15,882 nt of DNA from Pseudomonadota bacterium. GTDB lineage: Bacteria; Pseudomonadota; Gammaproteobacteria; Enterobacterales; Enterobacteriaceae. The translations under genes and the position numbers were made by a program. This document shows, in pieces, positions 15,000 through 15,882 of this stretch (its first letter is position 1; every line of letters begins with the position of its first letter). The notes beneath the pieces were generated by a model. The model was not told the origin of the DNA, made no database searches, and worked only from the letters and a program-made list of their open reading frames with translations. Location: assembly GCA_023425455.1 (NCBI GenBank), contig JAFACP010000046.1, positions 1 through 15,882 on the forward strand, written 5' to 3'.

Positions 15000-15445
15000 T
15001 GATTAGCTCCGCGTTTGCCGCGCACCCGTTCGGTACCGTCATCACTGAAGAGACGTTAAAACAGACCTTCGGCCCCTTAACGCAGTGGGAAGATAAATAT
15101 CGTCAGCTGATCCTGCTGGGTAAGCAGCTACCCGCCCTGTCAGACGATCTCAGGGCGCAGGCGCGCGAGATCGCCGGCTGTGAGAACCGCGTCTGGCTGG
15201 GGTTTCGCGTATCGGGTGAGCACCTGCATTTCTTTGGCGACAGCGAAGGCCGTATTGTACGCGGCCTGCTGGCGGTGCTGTTAACCGCGGTAGAGGGGAA
15301 AAGCGCGCAAGCGCTGCTTGCCCGTTCGCCGCTGGCGCTGTTTGATGAACTGGGTCTGCGTGAGCAGCTCAGCGCATCGCGCAGCCAGGGGTTAACTGCG
15401 CTCGGTGACGCCGTGCTGCAGGCCGCGCGTCAGGCTCAGACCTGA
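14999..15445 (+). CDS. csdE: Sulfur acceptor protein CsdE
   Basis: SufE-family sulfur acceptor that takes persulfide sulfur from CsdA and relays it to TcdA. The length is 148 (E. coli CsdE 147). The acceptor cysteine is C61 in [12 protein letters not shown], the same number as in E. coli. Conserved [22 protein letters not shown] (27-48), the [18 protein letters not shown] segment and the C-terminal [15 protein letters not shown] match SufE proteins. Its start overlaps the csdA stop by one base (TAATG), with GGTGG as ribosome site inside csdA, so translation is coupled. Its 3' end overlaps convergent tcdA by ten bases. Adjacency to tcdA and absence of suf genes argue for CsdE rather than SufE. 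Confidence 0.97.
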   Translation: MISSAFAAHPFGTVITEETLKQTFGPLTQWEDKYRQLILLGKQLPALSDDLRAQAREIAGCENRVWLGFRVSGEHLHFFGDSEGRIVRGLLAVLLTAVEGKSAQALLARSPLALFDELGLREQLSASRSQGLTALGDAVLQAARQAQT

Positions 15446-15882
15446 CGTTCCGCCTTTGCCATCATCTTTTTCAGGGTGTGAGAGACCGCCACAAAGCCAA
15501 AAGAGGCGGTGACCATCGTTGCCGCCCCAAAGCCTGAGGCGCAATCCATCCGTTTTGGCCCCTCCGCGCTGCTTTTCATCGCGCACACTGAACCATCTGC
15601 CTGCGGGTAGACCAGCGCTTCAGTAGAGAACACGCAGTCCACACCCAGTTTACCCTTGCTGTTCTTCACCACCTTAAAATCGCTCTTTAACCTTTCGCGC
15701 AGCTTCGCTGCCAGCGGATCCTGAATGGTTTTTGCCAGATCGGCGACCTGGATCTGCGTCGGGTCAAGTTGACCGCCTGCGCCGCCGGTGGTGACCAGCG
15801 GCACTTTATAGCGACGACAGTAAGCAATCAGCGCCGCTTTGGGACGCACGCTGTCAATGGCATCAATCACATAGCTGTAGCC
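15436..15882 (-). CDS. tcdA: tRNA threonylcarbamoyladenosine dehydratase TcdA (CsdL), partial
   Basis: E1/ubiquitin-activating-like, ATP-dependent enzyme that cyclises t6A37 of tRNA to ct6A, with sulfur input from CsdA-CsdE. The window has the C-terminal 148 residues; the full protein is about 268, so the N-terminal Rossmann and ATP-binding part lies past 15882. Visible landmarks are [20 protein letters not shown], the [20 protein letters not shown] segment, [13 protein letters not shown] and the C-terminal [20 protein letters not shown] with a hydrophobic helix used for membrane-proximal association. Annotated E. coli names are tcdA, csdL or ygdL. Convergent with csdE; the two coding regions overlap by ten bases at 15436-15445. 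Confidence 0.96.
   Translation of the reverse strand, partial: GYSYVIDAIDSVRPKAALIAYCRRYKVPLVTTGGAGGQLDPTQIQVADLAKTIQDPLAAKLRERLKSDFKVVKNSKGKLGVDCVFSTEALVYPQADGSVCAMKSSAEGPKRMDCASGFGAATMVTASFGFVAVSHTLKKMMAKAERQV

Noticed and set aside
1..15882. Defence island, secretion system, prophage or other accessory module
   Set aside because: Every gene has an evident housekeeping enterobacterial ortholog in the expected order; there is no room for an extra operon.

Overview
The window is a stretch of conserved enterobacterial chromosome. Nearly every protein reads as an ortholog of an Escherichia coli K-12 protein at or near full length. The gene order is that of the E. coli gudP to tcdA region: gudP, yqcA, truC, yqcC, csrB, syd, queF, ppnN, sdaC, sdaB, xni, rlmM, ygdD, gcvA, gcvB, ygdI, csdA, csdE, tcdA. 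Moderately high GC, gene content and the loss of the fucose locus suggest an Enterobacter/Lelliottia/Leclercia-type member of the Enterobacteriaceae. The genus cannot be fixed from sequence reading alone. No mobile element, CRISPR array, tRNA or rRNA is visible, and gudP and tcdA are cut by the window edges.

Layout. (1) 1-949: the D-glucarate transporter gene gudP, reverse strand, C-terminal end missing. (2) 1255-2831: reverse-strand operon yqcC-truC-yqcA (small conserved protein, tRNA pseudouridine 65 synthase, flavodoxin-like protein). (3) 2890-3249: the regulatory RNA csrB, reverse strand, about two dozen GGA motifs and a strong terminator, with a UvrY-type palindrome far upstream. (4) syd and queF, divergent, with an imperfect palindrome between them. 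(5) ppnN, starting at TTG, ending in a strong terminator. (6) sdaC-sdaB, serine uptake and deamination, preceded by a 450-base AT-rich region with a good CRP site. (7) xni, convergent with rlmM; the fuc operon found here in E. coli is absent and replaced by 74 bases holding two hairpins. (8) reverse-strand cluster gcvA-ygdD-rlmM. (9) gcvB small RNA divergent from gcvA, then the lipoprotein gene ygdI. (10) csdA-csdE, overlapping by one base, and convergent tcdA.

Shared themes are serine/glycine metabolism (sdaCB, gcvA, gcvB), tRNA/rRNA modification (truC, queF, rlmM, csdA-csdE-tcdA) and two global post-transcriptional RNAs (csrB, gcvB). The region is ordinary in content and I see no undescribed multi-gene system. 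The items worth a second look are non-coding: palindromes and hairpins between genes, the tandem UvrY-like repeat, the missing fuc locus, and an open in-frame extension upstream of csdA.
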